NCBI RefSeq assembly: GCF_019049285.1 | Contig: NZ_JAGMUL010000015.1 | Span: 248,001-312,000 of the forward strand | DNA length: 64,000 bases | Reading direction: 5' to 3' | DNA from: Streptomyces sp. AC550_RSS872 | Lineage (GTDB): Bacteria > Actinomycetota > Actinomycetes > Streptomycetales > Streptomycetaceae | Part shown: positions 35,178 to 42,286 of the stretch, piece after piece | How the letters are laid out: every line of letters begins with the position of its first letter | How positions within the stretch are numbered: position 1 is the first letter of the stretch | The notes under the pieces: generated by a model | Database searches by the model: none | What the model saw: the letters and a program-made list of their open reading frames with translations, nothing else | What the model was told of the DNA's origin: nothing | Translations under genes and position numbers: made by a program

Positions 35178-36589
35178 GCGGTCCGATATCCCTCGAACCC
35201 GGCGACGCGGGGCAGGACACCCTCGCCCTGCGGCTGGCCGAACCCCGACCGCCGCGCCGCCGCCCGCGCTGGGCCCTGGACGACGCCACGCTCGCGATCC
35301 GGCTGCCCGGGCACGGCCCCGATGAGGAGGCGGTCAGCACCCTCGCCGCCGAACTCGCCGACGCCGTCGGACCCGCCGTCCATCCCTACGAGGTCGCGGC
35401 ACTGCTGGAGGCCGAGGGCCTGTCCGCCACGGTGATCAAGGAGCGGTACGGCCACCCGAACCTCTTCTCCCTGGCGACCGCGCTGTACGAGCGGGTGCCC
35501 CGGACGTTCCCCGAGCCGCCTCGCGCAGCCGACCCATGGCGGCCCGACACCCTGCGCTGCCTCCTGCGCGGCGTCCTGTTCGCGCTGCCGGCCCTGGCCT
35601 ACCTGCTGACCGCGCCCCTGTGGGCCGTCGACCGGCACGCCCCCGTGCTGATCGTGGCGGGCATCACCTCCTGGGCATGGGGGCAGGCGCTGGGCCACCG
35701 TGCGCATCTGCGCCTGGTGGCCGGGCGCCGGGAGGCGTCCGGCACGCTGCTGACCGGGTCCCTGCTGGGCGCCGCCGCGGCCACGGCACTCGCGGCGCTT
35801 CCCGGGAGCAGCGCGTTGTCTCTCGCGGTGGCGGCCGCCCAGTCGCTGTACCTGGCCGGCGCGAGCGTACTGCTGGTGCTGGCCCGGGAGCGGCTGCTGC
35901 TGGCCGCGCTGAGCCCGCTGATCGTGGGCGCCGCGGTGCTGCCGTGGTGGGAGCCCGGACCGGAACTGCGGGTCGGCTTACCGCTGTTGGCACTGCTGGC
36001 CACGCTGGGGGCCGCCGGTCGGATCCTGTGGGCCGGGCGCGCGGGCCCGGCCGCTCCCGACACCGGACGGCCGCCGCTGCACGCGTCCCTGCCGTACGGA
36101 CTGTTCGGGCTCGCCGCCGCCGTGCTCGTCATGCTGGAGGGCCGACGGCAGCCGTACGCGGTGATCGCCCTGACGCTGAGCATGGGCCCGGCCGAGTGGC
36201 TGCTGTACCGCTACCGCGGCTGGTCGGTCGCCGCGCTGCGGGTGAGCGCGACTCCCGCCGGATTCCTGCTGCGTTCGACCGCCGTCCTCGGCCTGTGCCT
36301 GACCGGCTATCTGGCACTGCTGCTGCCCGCGGCGCTGCTCACCGGCTCCGACCCGGCCACGCTGCTCCCGCTCGCGGCCGTCCTGTGGACCGCCCTGCTG
36401 CTTCAGGCGTTCGGGGTGGCCTGGCCGTCGGCCGTGCTCTGTCTGGCCGCGGCCGGCCCAGCCGGGGCGGTGCTCCTCCTGGACCTGCCGCCAGGACCGG
36501 CAGTACTGCCCTGGGCCTGCGGTGCGGCCGCCGTCGCTCTCGCGGCCTGTGCGATACGCCTGCTCGGCAGGCCCTCCCCGCACTCCTGA
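35174..36589 (+). CDS. Multispan membrane protein, probable PelG-like partner of the synthase
   Basis: 471 residues. The first ~125 are soluble (VHPYEVAALLEAEGLSATVI, YGHPNLFSLATALYERVP); after this come about 12 hydrophobic helices (LFALPALAYLLTAPLWAV, YGLFGLAAAVLVMLEGRR, and others). In Pel systems PelG, a 12-helix MOP-type transporter, works with PelF, and in fungal Gtb3 the GT4 is fused to a membrane domain. The position, coupling and topology fit the same job: secreting the growing chain. I cannot confirm PelG homology by eye, so the function is inferred from context. Confidence 0.75.
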   Translation: MSGPISLEPGDAGQDTLALRLAEPRPPRRRPRWALDDATLAIRLPGHGPDEEAVSTLAAELADAVGPAVHPYEVAALLEAEGLSATVIKERYGHPNLFSLATALYERVPRTFPEPPRAADPWRPDTLRCLLRGVLFALPALAYLLTAPLWAVDRHAPVLIVAGITSWAWGQALGHRAHLRLVAGRREASGTLLTGSLLGAAAATALAALPGSSALSLAVAAAQSLYLAGASVLLVLARERLLLAALSPLIVGAAVLPWWEPGPELRVGLPLLALLATLGAAGRILWAGRAGPAAPDTGRPPLHASLPYGLFGLAAAVLVMLEGRRQPYAVIALTLSMGPAEWLLYRYRGWSVAALRVSATPAGFLLRSTAVLGLCLTGYLALLLPAALLTGSDPATLLPLAAVLWTALLLQAFGVAWPSAVLCLAAAGPAGAVLLLDLPPGPAVLPWACGAAAVALAACAIRLLGRPSPHS

Positions 36590-36594
36590 CCACG

Positions 36595-36630
36595 CGCACG
36601 ACCCGCACGACACGCACGACACGCACAACC
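36595..36630. repeat. Four 9-base tandem repeats
   Basis: CGCACGACC, CGCACGACA, CGCACGACA, CGCACAACC in a row, in the 115-base gap between the membrane protein and the dehydratase gene. It is the only long gap inside the operon. Purpose unknown; it could vary in copy number. Confidence 0.8.
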
Positions 36631-36704
36631 CCCATCGGACCGCAGACCCGCGCCCCGTCCGCGCCGGGTCTCCCGTCCGACGACCACGACGAAGGGACCA
36701 AGAG

Positions 36705-37706
36705 TTGACCTCCGCACCGCTCGCCGCCGTCACCGGAGCCGAAGGCTTCATCGGCTCGCATCTCACCGAGGCGCTCGTCGCCTCCGGCCACCGCGTCAGG
36801 GCCATGGCCCAGTACAACTCCTTCTCCTCCTACGGCTGGCTGGAGACCCTGCCCGCCGACGTCCTCGACCAGGTGGAGATCGTCCTCGGGGACGTACGCG
36901 ACCCCGGCTCGGTGCGCGGCCTGCTCGACGGCGCCGACTGCGCCTACCACCTGGCCGCGCTCATCGCGATCCCGTACTCCTACCAGGCCCCGCACAGCTA
37001 CGTGGACACCAATGTCACCGGCACGCTCAACGTGCTGGAGGCGGTGCGCGCGCTGGGAACCCCGCGGCTGGTGCACACCTCGACCAGCGAGACGTACGGC
37101 ACCGCGCGGACCGTGCCGATCACCGAGGAGCACCCCATCAACACCCAGTCGCCGTACGCCGCTTCGAAGGCCGGCGGTGACCGGCTGGCCGACAGCTACC
37201 ACGCGAGCTTCGGCACTCCCGTGGTGACGCTGCGGCCGTTCAACACCTTCGGCCCGCGTCAGTCGATGCGCGCCGTCATCCCCACCGTCATCGCCCAGGT
37301 GGCGGCCGGGCAGCGCACCATCACGCTCGGCGATCTGCGCCCCACCCGGGACTTCACCTTCGTCGAGGACACCGCGCAGGCGTTCCTCGCGGTCGGCACC
37401 GCTGAGGCCGAGCGGGTCGTGGGCCGCACCTTCAACGCCGGGACCGGCGGGGAGATCTCCGTCGGCGACTTGGTCGCGCTGATCGGCAAGGTCATGGACA
37501 CCCCGCTCGACGTCCAGGAGGACTCCGCGCGCCTGCGGCCCGCGGCCTCCGAGGTGATGCGGCTCGTCGCCGACGCCACCCGACTGACCACGGCGACCGG
37601 CTGGCGGCCCGGCAGCACGCTGGAGGAAGGGCTCGCGCGCACCGCGCAGTGGTTCACCGACCCGGCCAACCTGGCCCGCTACAAGACCGGCATCTACAAC
37701 ATCTGA
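36705..37706 (+). CDS. LegB-like NAD-dependent nucleotide-sugar 4,6-dehydratase/epimerase
   Basis: 333 residues from a TTG at 36705 with GAAGGGA upstream. Extended SDR: Rossmann motif GAEGFIGSHL, catalytic SPYAASKAGGD (Tyr-x3-Lys) and TSTSETYGTA. The phrases YNSFSSYGWLE, HLAALIAIPYSYQAPHSYVD, TRDFTFVEDT and the ending LARYKTGIYNI match LegB-type UDP-GlcNAc 4,6-dehydratases closely. The fungal locus uses a 4-epimerase (Uge3) at this step, so this gene may supply either UDP-GalNAc or a 6-deoxy-4-keto sugar. Residue patterns favour a dehydratase; the assay is not settled from sequence. Confidence 0.88.
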   Translation: MTSAPLAAVTGAEGFIGSHLTEALVASGHRVRAMAQYNSFSSYGWLETLPADVLDQVEIVLGDVRDPGSVRGLLDGADCAYHLAALIAIPYSYQAPHSYVDTNVTGTLNVLEAVRALGTPRLVHTSTSETYGTARTVPITEEHPINTQSPYAASKAGGDRLADSYHASFGTPVVTLRPFNTFGPRQSMRAVIPTVIAQVAAGQRTITLGDLRPTRDFTFVEDTAQAFLAVGTAEAERVVGRTFNAGTGGEISVGDLVALIGKVMDTPLDVQEDSARLRPAASEVMRLVADATRLTTATGWRPGSTLEEGLARTAQWFTDPANLARYKTGIYNI

Positions 37707-37737
37707 CCCGACCGGCACGTATCGCAGGAGGTATGCC

Positions 37738-38451
37738 ATGCACGCAGTGATCCTGGCCGGTGGAAAGGGCGTCCGGCTACGGCCGTACACCACCGCGCTG
37801 CCCAAGCCGCTCGTCCCCATCGGCGACCAGCACGCGATCCTGGAGATCGTGCTGCGCCAGCTGTCCAGCGCCGGCTTCACCCGCTGCACCATCGCCATCG
37901 GCCACCTGGGCGAGATCATCCGCGCCTACGTCGGCGACGGCACCCAGTGGGGCATGCACGTCGACTACGCCACCGAGGAGAGCCCGCTCGGCACCATGGG
38001 CCCGCTGCTCACCCTGCGCGACCGACTGCCGGAACACTTCCTCGTCATGAACGGCGACGTCCTCACCGACCTCGACTACGCCGACGTACTGCGCACCCAC
38101 CAGGCGTCGGGCACGCCTCTGACCATCGCCACCTACGCCCGCAAGGTCCACATCGACTTCGGCGTGCTGACCACCGACGCCAGCCGGGTGGTCGCCTTCA
38201 CCGAGAAGCCCAGCATCGACTACCGGGTCTCCATGGGCGTCTACGGCGTCTCCCGCACCACCCTCGACGACTACACGCCCGGGCTGCCGCTGGGCTTCGA
38301 CGAACTGGTGATGGACCTGCTCGCCGCCGAACGCCCGCCGCACGCCTACGAGTTCGACGGCTACTGGCTCGACATCGGCCGCCCCGACGACTACGACCGC
38401 GCCAACGCCGAGTTCACCAGCCGTAAGTCGCTGCTGCTCAAGGGGGCCTGA
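37738..38451 (+). CDS. Sugar-1-phosphate nucleotidyltransferase
   Basis: 237 residues. The activating loop is AVILAGGKGVRLRPYT and the sugar-binding PKPLVPIGDQ follows; the metal Asp is in FLVMNGDVLTDLDY, and FTEKPSIDYRVSMGVYGVS matches the family. The C-terminus is short, with no left-handed β-helix, so it lacks an acetyltransferase domain. It makes an NDP-sugar donor, probably for one residue of the polymer. GGAGG precedes the ATG. Confidence 0.93.
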   Translation: MHAVILAGGKGVRLRPYTTALPKPLVPIGDQHAILEIVLRQLSSAGFTRCTIAIGHLGEIIRAYVGDGTQWGMHVDYATEESPLGTMGPLLTLRDRLPEHFLVMNGDVLTDLDYADVLRTHQASGTPLTIATYARKVHIDFGVLTTDASRVVAFTEKPSIDYRVSMGVYGVSRTTLDDYTPGLPLGFDELVMDLLAAERPPHAYEFDGYWLDIGRPDDYDRANAEFTSRKSLLLKGA

Positions 38452-38457
38452 GCGGCC

Positions 38458-39396
38458 ATGCGCATCCTCGTACTCGGCGCCACCGGCTACCTGGGCACGC
38501 ACCTCGCCGAGCACCTGCGCGCCCTCCCGGATGCGCGGGTCCTCGTCGGCGGTCGCTCACCCGCCGCCGACGTCACCGCGGACCTCGCCGCCGACCGCCC
38601 GCAGGACCTGGCGGCGGCGCTCGCCGAGGCCGCGCCCGACGCCGTCGTCAACTGCGCGGGCGCGACCGGCGGCGACGCCGTCACCCTCGCGGAGGTGAAC
38701 GCCCGCGGCCCCGCCGTGCTGTGCGCTGCCCTGCGGGACGTGGCGCCCGAGGCCCGCCTGGTCCATCTGGGCTCGGCCGCCGAGTACGGGCCTGCCGAAC
38801 CCGGCGTACGGGTGACGGAGTCGGCGCCGACCCGGCCGGCCGGACCGTACGGTGCGACCAAGCTGGCGGGCACGGTGGCGGTGACCGCTTCCGGGCTGGA
38901 CGCGGTGGTGCTGCGGGTGGGGAACCCGGTCGGCCCGGGCGCCCCGCCCACCGGGCTGCCCGGCAGGGTCGCCGCGCTGCTCGCCGCCTCGCTCGCGGAC
39001 GCCGGCCACGGCCCGGAGGCGGACCTGCGTCTCGGTGACCTGTCCGCTCACCGCGACTTCGTGGACGTACGCGACGTGGCCCGGGCGGCCCGGCTGGCGG
39101 TGACCGCCGAGGGACCGCTGCCGCCCGTGCTCAACATCGGCGGCGGCGACGCCCGTCCGGTGCGGGAGTTGGTGCGGGCGCTGGCGGACGCGGCCGGGTT
39201 CCGGGGCCGGATCGTCGAGGAGGCGACCGGCGGATCCGCCCGGTCCGCGCAGGTGTCGTGGCAGTGCTCGGACATCACGGCGGCCCGCGCCGCCCTCGGC
39301 TGGACGCCTGCCCACACGCTGGACGCCTCCGCGGCGGCTCTCTGGGCGGCCACCGGCCGACGAATCCGCCCCGCCGAGGGGGTACCGGCGCGGTGA
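38458..39396 (+). CDS. NAD-dependent epimerase/dehydratase (extended SDR)
   Basis: 312 residues. Rossmann start LVLGATGYLGTHLAEHL, HLGSAAEYGPAEPG, catalytic GPYGATKLAGT (Tyr-x3-Lys) and HRDFVDVRDVARAARLAV. More diverged than the first SDR; it could be a 4-reductase, 3,5- or 4-epimerase completing a modified NDP-sugar. It starts 6 bases after the nucleotidyltransferase and its stop overlaps the Sph3-like start (GTGA). Confidence 0.9.
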   Translation: MRILVLGATGYLGTHLAEHLRALPDARVLVGGRSPAADVTADLAADRPQDLAAALAEAAPDAVVNCAGATGGDAVTLAEVNARGPAVLCAALRDVAPEARLVHLGSAAEYGPAEPGVRVTESAPTRPAGPYGATKLAGTVAVTASGLDAVVLRVGNPVGPGAPPTGLPGRVAALLAASLADAGHGPEADLRLGDLSAHRDFVDVRDVARAARLAVTAEGPLPPVLNIGGGDARPVRELVRALADAAGFRGRIVEEATGGSARSAQVSWQCSDITAARAALGWTPAHTLDASAAALWAATGRRIRPAEGVPAR

Positions 39397-40055
39397 GCCT
39401 GCTGATCCCGCTGTACGTGCATCCGGCCGAGGACCCGGCCGCCTGGCACCGGCTCATCACCTGCGCCGCACGCACCTACGCCGTCGTAGTGAACCCCGCG
39501 AACGGACCCGGCCCGGCCCCGGATCCGGCGTTCGTCGCGGCGGCGGAGGCGCTGCGCGCGGCGGGAGCCCGGCTGCTCGGCTACCTGGACACGGACTACG
39601 GCGCCCGCGACCCCGACGACATCACCGCTGATCTGCGCCGGCACCGGCAGTGGTACGCCGTCGACGGCTGCTTCCTGGACCAGGTGCCGGCGGCACCGCA
39701 CGGCCTGCCGGACTGCCGCCGACTGGTCCGCTCCGCGCGGCGGCTCGGCGCCTCGACCGTCGTCCTCAACCCGGGCGTCCATCCCGCGCCGGGGTATGCC
39801 CGGCTCGCCGACCTGACGGTCACCTTCGAAGGACCCTGGTCCCAGTACGTGTCGGACTTCAGCCGCCCCTCGTGGACCACTCGCGTGCCCGCCGAACGGC
39901 TGTGCCACCTCGTCTACGGTGTGCCCGAACCGCTCGTGCCGCTCGCCCTGCGAACCGCGCGGGAGCGGGGTGCGGGCGTGTGCGGACCGGTGACGGGAGA
40001 ACCGCCGAACCCCTGGTCCCGGCTGACGCCCGCGCTGGCGGAGGCGGACCGGTGA
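39393..40055 (+). CDS. Spherulin-4/Sph3-like (GH135) protein, no export signal
   Basis: 220 residues from a GTG at 39393 inside a GTGA overlap. Family features: LLIPLYVHPAED, VVVNPANGPG (32–41), LGYLDTDYG (62–70), WYAVDGCFLDQVP (87–99) and VLNPGVHPAPGY. In fungi Sph3 is a membrane-anchored glycosidase needed for galactosaminogalactan production, and its Asp and Glu lie at these conserved spots. This protein has no signal peptide or anchor, so it would act in the cytoplasm or leave by another route. It is coupled to the next gene by another GTGA overlap. Confidence 0.88.
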   Translation: MSLLIPLYVHPAEDPAAWHRLITCAARTYAVVVNPANGPGPAPDPAFVAAAEALRAAGARLLGYLDTDYGARDPDDITADLRRHRQWYAVDGCFLDQVPAAPHGLPDCRRLVRSARRLGASTVVLNPGVHPAPGYARLADLTVTFEGPWSQYVSDFSRPSWTTRVPAERLCHLVYGVPEPLVPLALRTARERGAGVCGPVTGEPPNPWSRLTPALAEADR

Positions 40056-40858
40056 GGCGGGCCGTGCCGGCCGCCGTCGTGGCCGCCCTGATCACCTTGG
40101 CGGCGTGCTCGGGCAACCAGCCTCCCACCCCTGTCCCCGCCACGGCGCCCGCCCCCGACGCGCGGTGGCAGCCGCGCCCCGGGCTCGCATGGCAGTGGCA
40201 GCTCGATGGCAAGGTCGACCCGTCCGTCGACGTACCCGTCTACGACATCGACGGATTCGAGAACACCGCCGACGACGTGGCACGCCTGCACCGCGACGGC
40301 CGCAAGGTGATCTGCTACGTCAACGTCGGCGCCTGGGAGGACTTCCGCCCCGACCGACGCGCCTTCCCGCGCTCGATCCTCGGCAGGCCCAACGGCTGGC
40401 ACGGAGAACGCTGGCTGGACATCCGCCGCCTCTCGCTCCTGCGCCCCCTCATGGAACGCCGGTTCGACATGTGCCGGGACAAGGGCTTCGACGCGGTGGA
40501 GCCGGACCTGGTCGAGGGCTACGGCAACGACACCGGCTTCCCGCTCACGGCGCGCGACCAGCTCCGGTACAACCGCATGATCGCCGCCATCGCCCACGAG
40601 CGCGGCCTCGCCGTCGGCCTCAAGAACGACCTGGCCCAAATCCCTTATCTGCTCGACGACTTCGACTTCGCAGTCAACGAGGAGTGTGCGCAGTACGACG
40701 AGTGCGCGCTGCTCGAGCCCTTCATCTCGGCGGGCAAGGCGGTCTTCCACGTGGAGTACGCGGAGCCCACGGCCCGGTTCTGCCCGACGGCCCGCAAGCT
40801 GCGCCTGTCGTCGATGCGGAAGAACCCGGAACTGGACACCTGGCGCAGGCCGTGCTGA
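40052..40858 (+). CDS. Endo-α-1,4-polygalactosaminidase-like lipoprotein (GH114)
   Basis: 268 residues from a GTG at 40052. A lipoprotein signal ends in LITLAAC (Cys19). The GH114 barrel shows VPVYDIDGFENTADDV, VICYVNVGAWEDFRPD, GFDAVEPDLVEGYGND (acid 150–152) and DFAVNEECAQYDEC (Glu210/211). GH114 members such as Ega3 cleave galactosamine-rich α-1,4 chains, usually after deacetylation. On the outer face of the membrane it could trim chains made by the locus or prevent build-up. Last gene of the operon. Confidence 0.92.
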   Translation: MRRAVPAAVVAALITLAACSGNQPPTPVPATAPAPDARWQPRPGLAWQWQLDGKVDPSVDVPVYDIDGFENTADDVARLHRDGRKVICYVNVGAWEDFRPDRRAFPRSILGRPNGWHGERWLDIRRLSLLRPLMERRFDMCRDKGFDAVEPDLVEGYGNDTGFPLTARDQLRYNRMIAAIAHERGLAVGLKNDLAQIPYLLDDFDFAVNEECAQYDECALLEPFISAGKAVFHVEYAEPTARFCPTARKLRLSSMRKNPELDTWRRPC

Positions 40859-40881
40859 GGAGCGGACCGCAAAGCGGCGCT

Positions 40882-41685
40882 CTACTGCCAGGTCGCGGTG
40901 TCCGGGTCGATGCCGTGGGCGCGCGCACTGGCGTCGACGGTCCGGCGGAACCATGTGGCGAGGCCGGGGCGGATGCCGTCGTAGTGGGCGGCGAAGCCAG
41001 GATCCGCCTCGTACATACGGCCGAGACAGACCTGCATCTGCCGGGTGAGGGGGAAGAACGAAGCGAACACCTCGCGGTGCCGCTCGACGAGTTGACCGGC
41101 TTCCGGGCTGCCAGGTGCGACGCCGGCGTCCATCGCATCCGCGAGGGTGCGGTCGAGGTCGGCCACGGCTTCGGTGACGGCCTGCCATTCCTGCGGGCCG
41201 CGAGCGGCCGAGAGTTCGGCGTACTGCTGCCACTGCGTGGTGTCTCCGTAGCGCTTACGGGCCTCGGCGGGCCAGTCCGGGTTCCACTCTGGGCCGAAGA
41301 CCGCGGCCTGCTGCTCGACGGTCAGCAGCAGGCCGCGCTCGTGGGCGTCGATCATCCGGTCCAGCCCGGCACCGAGCTGCTGGAGGCGCTCGATCCGCTC
41401 GGTGACCTGGGTGCGCTGCGCGCGCAGCGCACCGGCCACGTCCGCGGTCGAGTCGTCCAGGACGGCCCCGATCCTGTCCAGGCCGAGACCGATCTCACGG
41501 TAGACGACGATGCGGTGCAGGCGCTCCAGATCACCGGCGGTGTAGAGCCGGTACCCGCCGGCCGTGCGCAGCGACGGCCGCGCCAGACCGATCTCGTCCC
41601 AGTGGTGCAGGGCGCGGACCGTCACGCCCAGACGTGCCGAGACCTGACCGACGGTCAGGCCGTCGGCGTCGGTGACATCAGACAT
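40882..41685 (-). CDS. MerR-family regulator with TipAS-type drug-binding domain
   Basis: 267 residues. The winged HTH is LTVGQVSARLGVTVRALHHW with YRLYTAGDLERL; a coiled coil follows (QRTQVTERIERLQQLG), then a TipAS domain (VFGPEWNPDWPAEARKRYGD, FPLTRQMQVCLGRMYEADPG). In S. lividans TipAL senses thiopeptides and turns on its own gene. The start at 41685 overlaps the end of the VOC gene by eight bases; an ATG at 41694 is also possible. It converges with the polysaccharide operon. Confidence 0.9.
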   Translation of the reverse strand: MSDVTDADGLTVGQVSARLGVTVRALHHWDEIGLARPSLRTAGGYRLYTAGDLERLHRIVVYREIGLGLDRIGAVLDDSTADVAGALRAQRTQVTERIERLQQLGAGLDRMIDAHERGLLLTVEQQAAVFGPEWNPDWPAEARKRYGDTTQWQQYAELSAARGPQEWQAVTEAVADLDRTLADAMDAGVAPGSPEAGQLVERHREVFASFFPLTRQMQVCLGRMYEADPGFAAHYDGIRPGLATWFRRTVDASARAHGIDPDTATWQ

Positions 41686-42214
41686 GGTCCTCATTGTCGC
41701 CGGGACCGAAGCCGGGTGGGGTGATCCCGACGGCCGCGAGGTTGCGCGCCTCCTCGCCGGCCGGATCGAAGGGCTTCGCCGCGGTCATGACGATCCGTGC
41801 GTTCTCGGGGGTGATGACCTCCACGTCGCGGGTGGTCCAGGGAGTGTCCCGTGGACCGTCTACCGAGCCCGGGCGCACCGCACGACAGGACTCGACAAGG
41901 GAATCGACCTCGCTCAGCACGCACGCGAAAGTGAAGCTCATCGCCGGTGCCTGCTCGGCAATACGCTCCGCCTTGACGAGGAGTACGTCCTGGAACGCCC
42001 ACCGGCGCAGATGCACCAGCGTGCCGGGGATGCCGAACAGCTCGAAGAACCCGAGCCCTCGAGTCCAGAAGTCCACCGACGCCGCCAGATCACTCGTGGG
42101 GATCGTCACGAACGCCGGCATTCCGTAGATGCCGCGGAACGGCTCCGGCGCCACCGCATCCGGGCCGGGAGCGGGCACGGGGCTCATCTCGAACGCGTTG
42201 TAGTAGTCGCTCAT
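41678..42214 (-). CDS. VOC (glyoxalase/bleomycin-resistance fold) protein
   Basis: 178 residues with one VOC repeat pair: FVTIPTSDLAASVDFWTRGL at the start and FTFACVLSEVDSLVESC in the middle, ending with MTAAKPFDPAGEEA. No full set of metal ligands can be assigned by eye, so it may bind a drug or act on a small molecule. It shares a transcript with the TipA-like regulator, a common pairing for drug sensing. Confidence 0.85.
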   Translation of the reverse strand: MSDYYNAFEMSPVPAPGPDAVAPEPFRGIYGMPAFVTIPTSDLAASVDFWTRGLGFFELFGIPGTLVHLRRWAFQDVLLVKAERIAEQAPAMSFTFACVLSEVDSLVESCRAVRPGSVDGPRDTPWTTRDVEVITPENARIVMTAAKPFDPAGEEARNLAAVGITPPGFGPGDNEDHV

Positions 42215-42286
42215 GCACCCCACGATCCGGCCTCACGCAGCGTGAGGGTCAAGTCGGATGCGGGCTCTTCGCCGACACGGCGTGGA

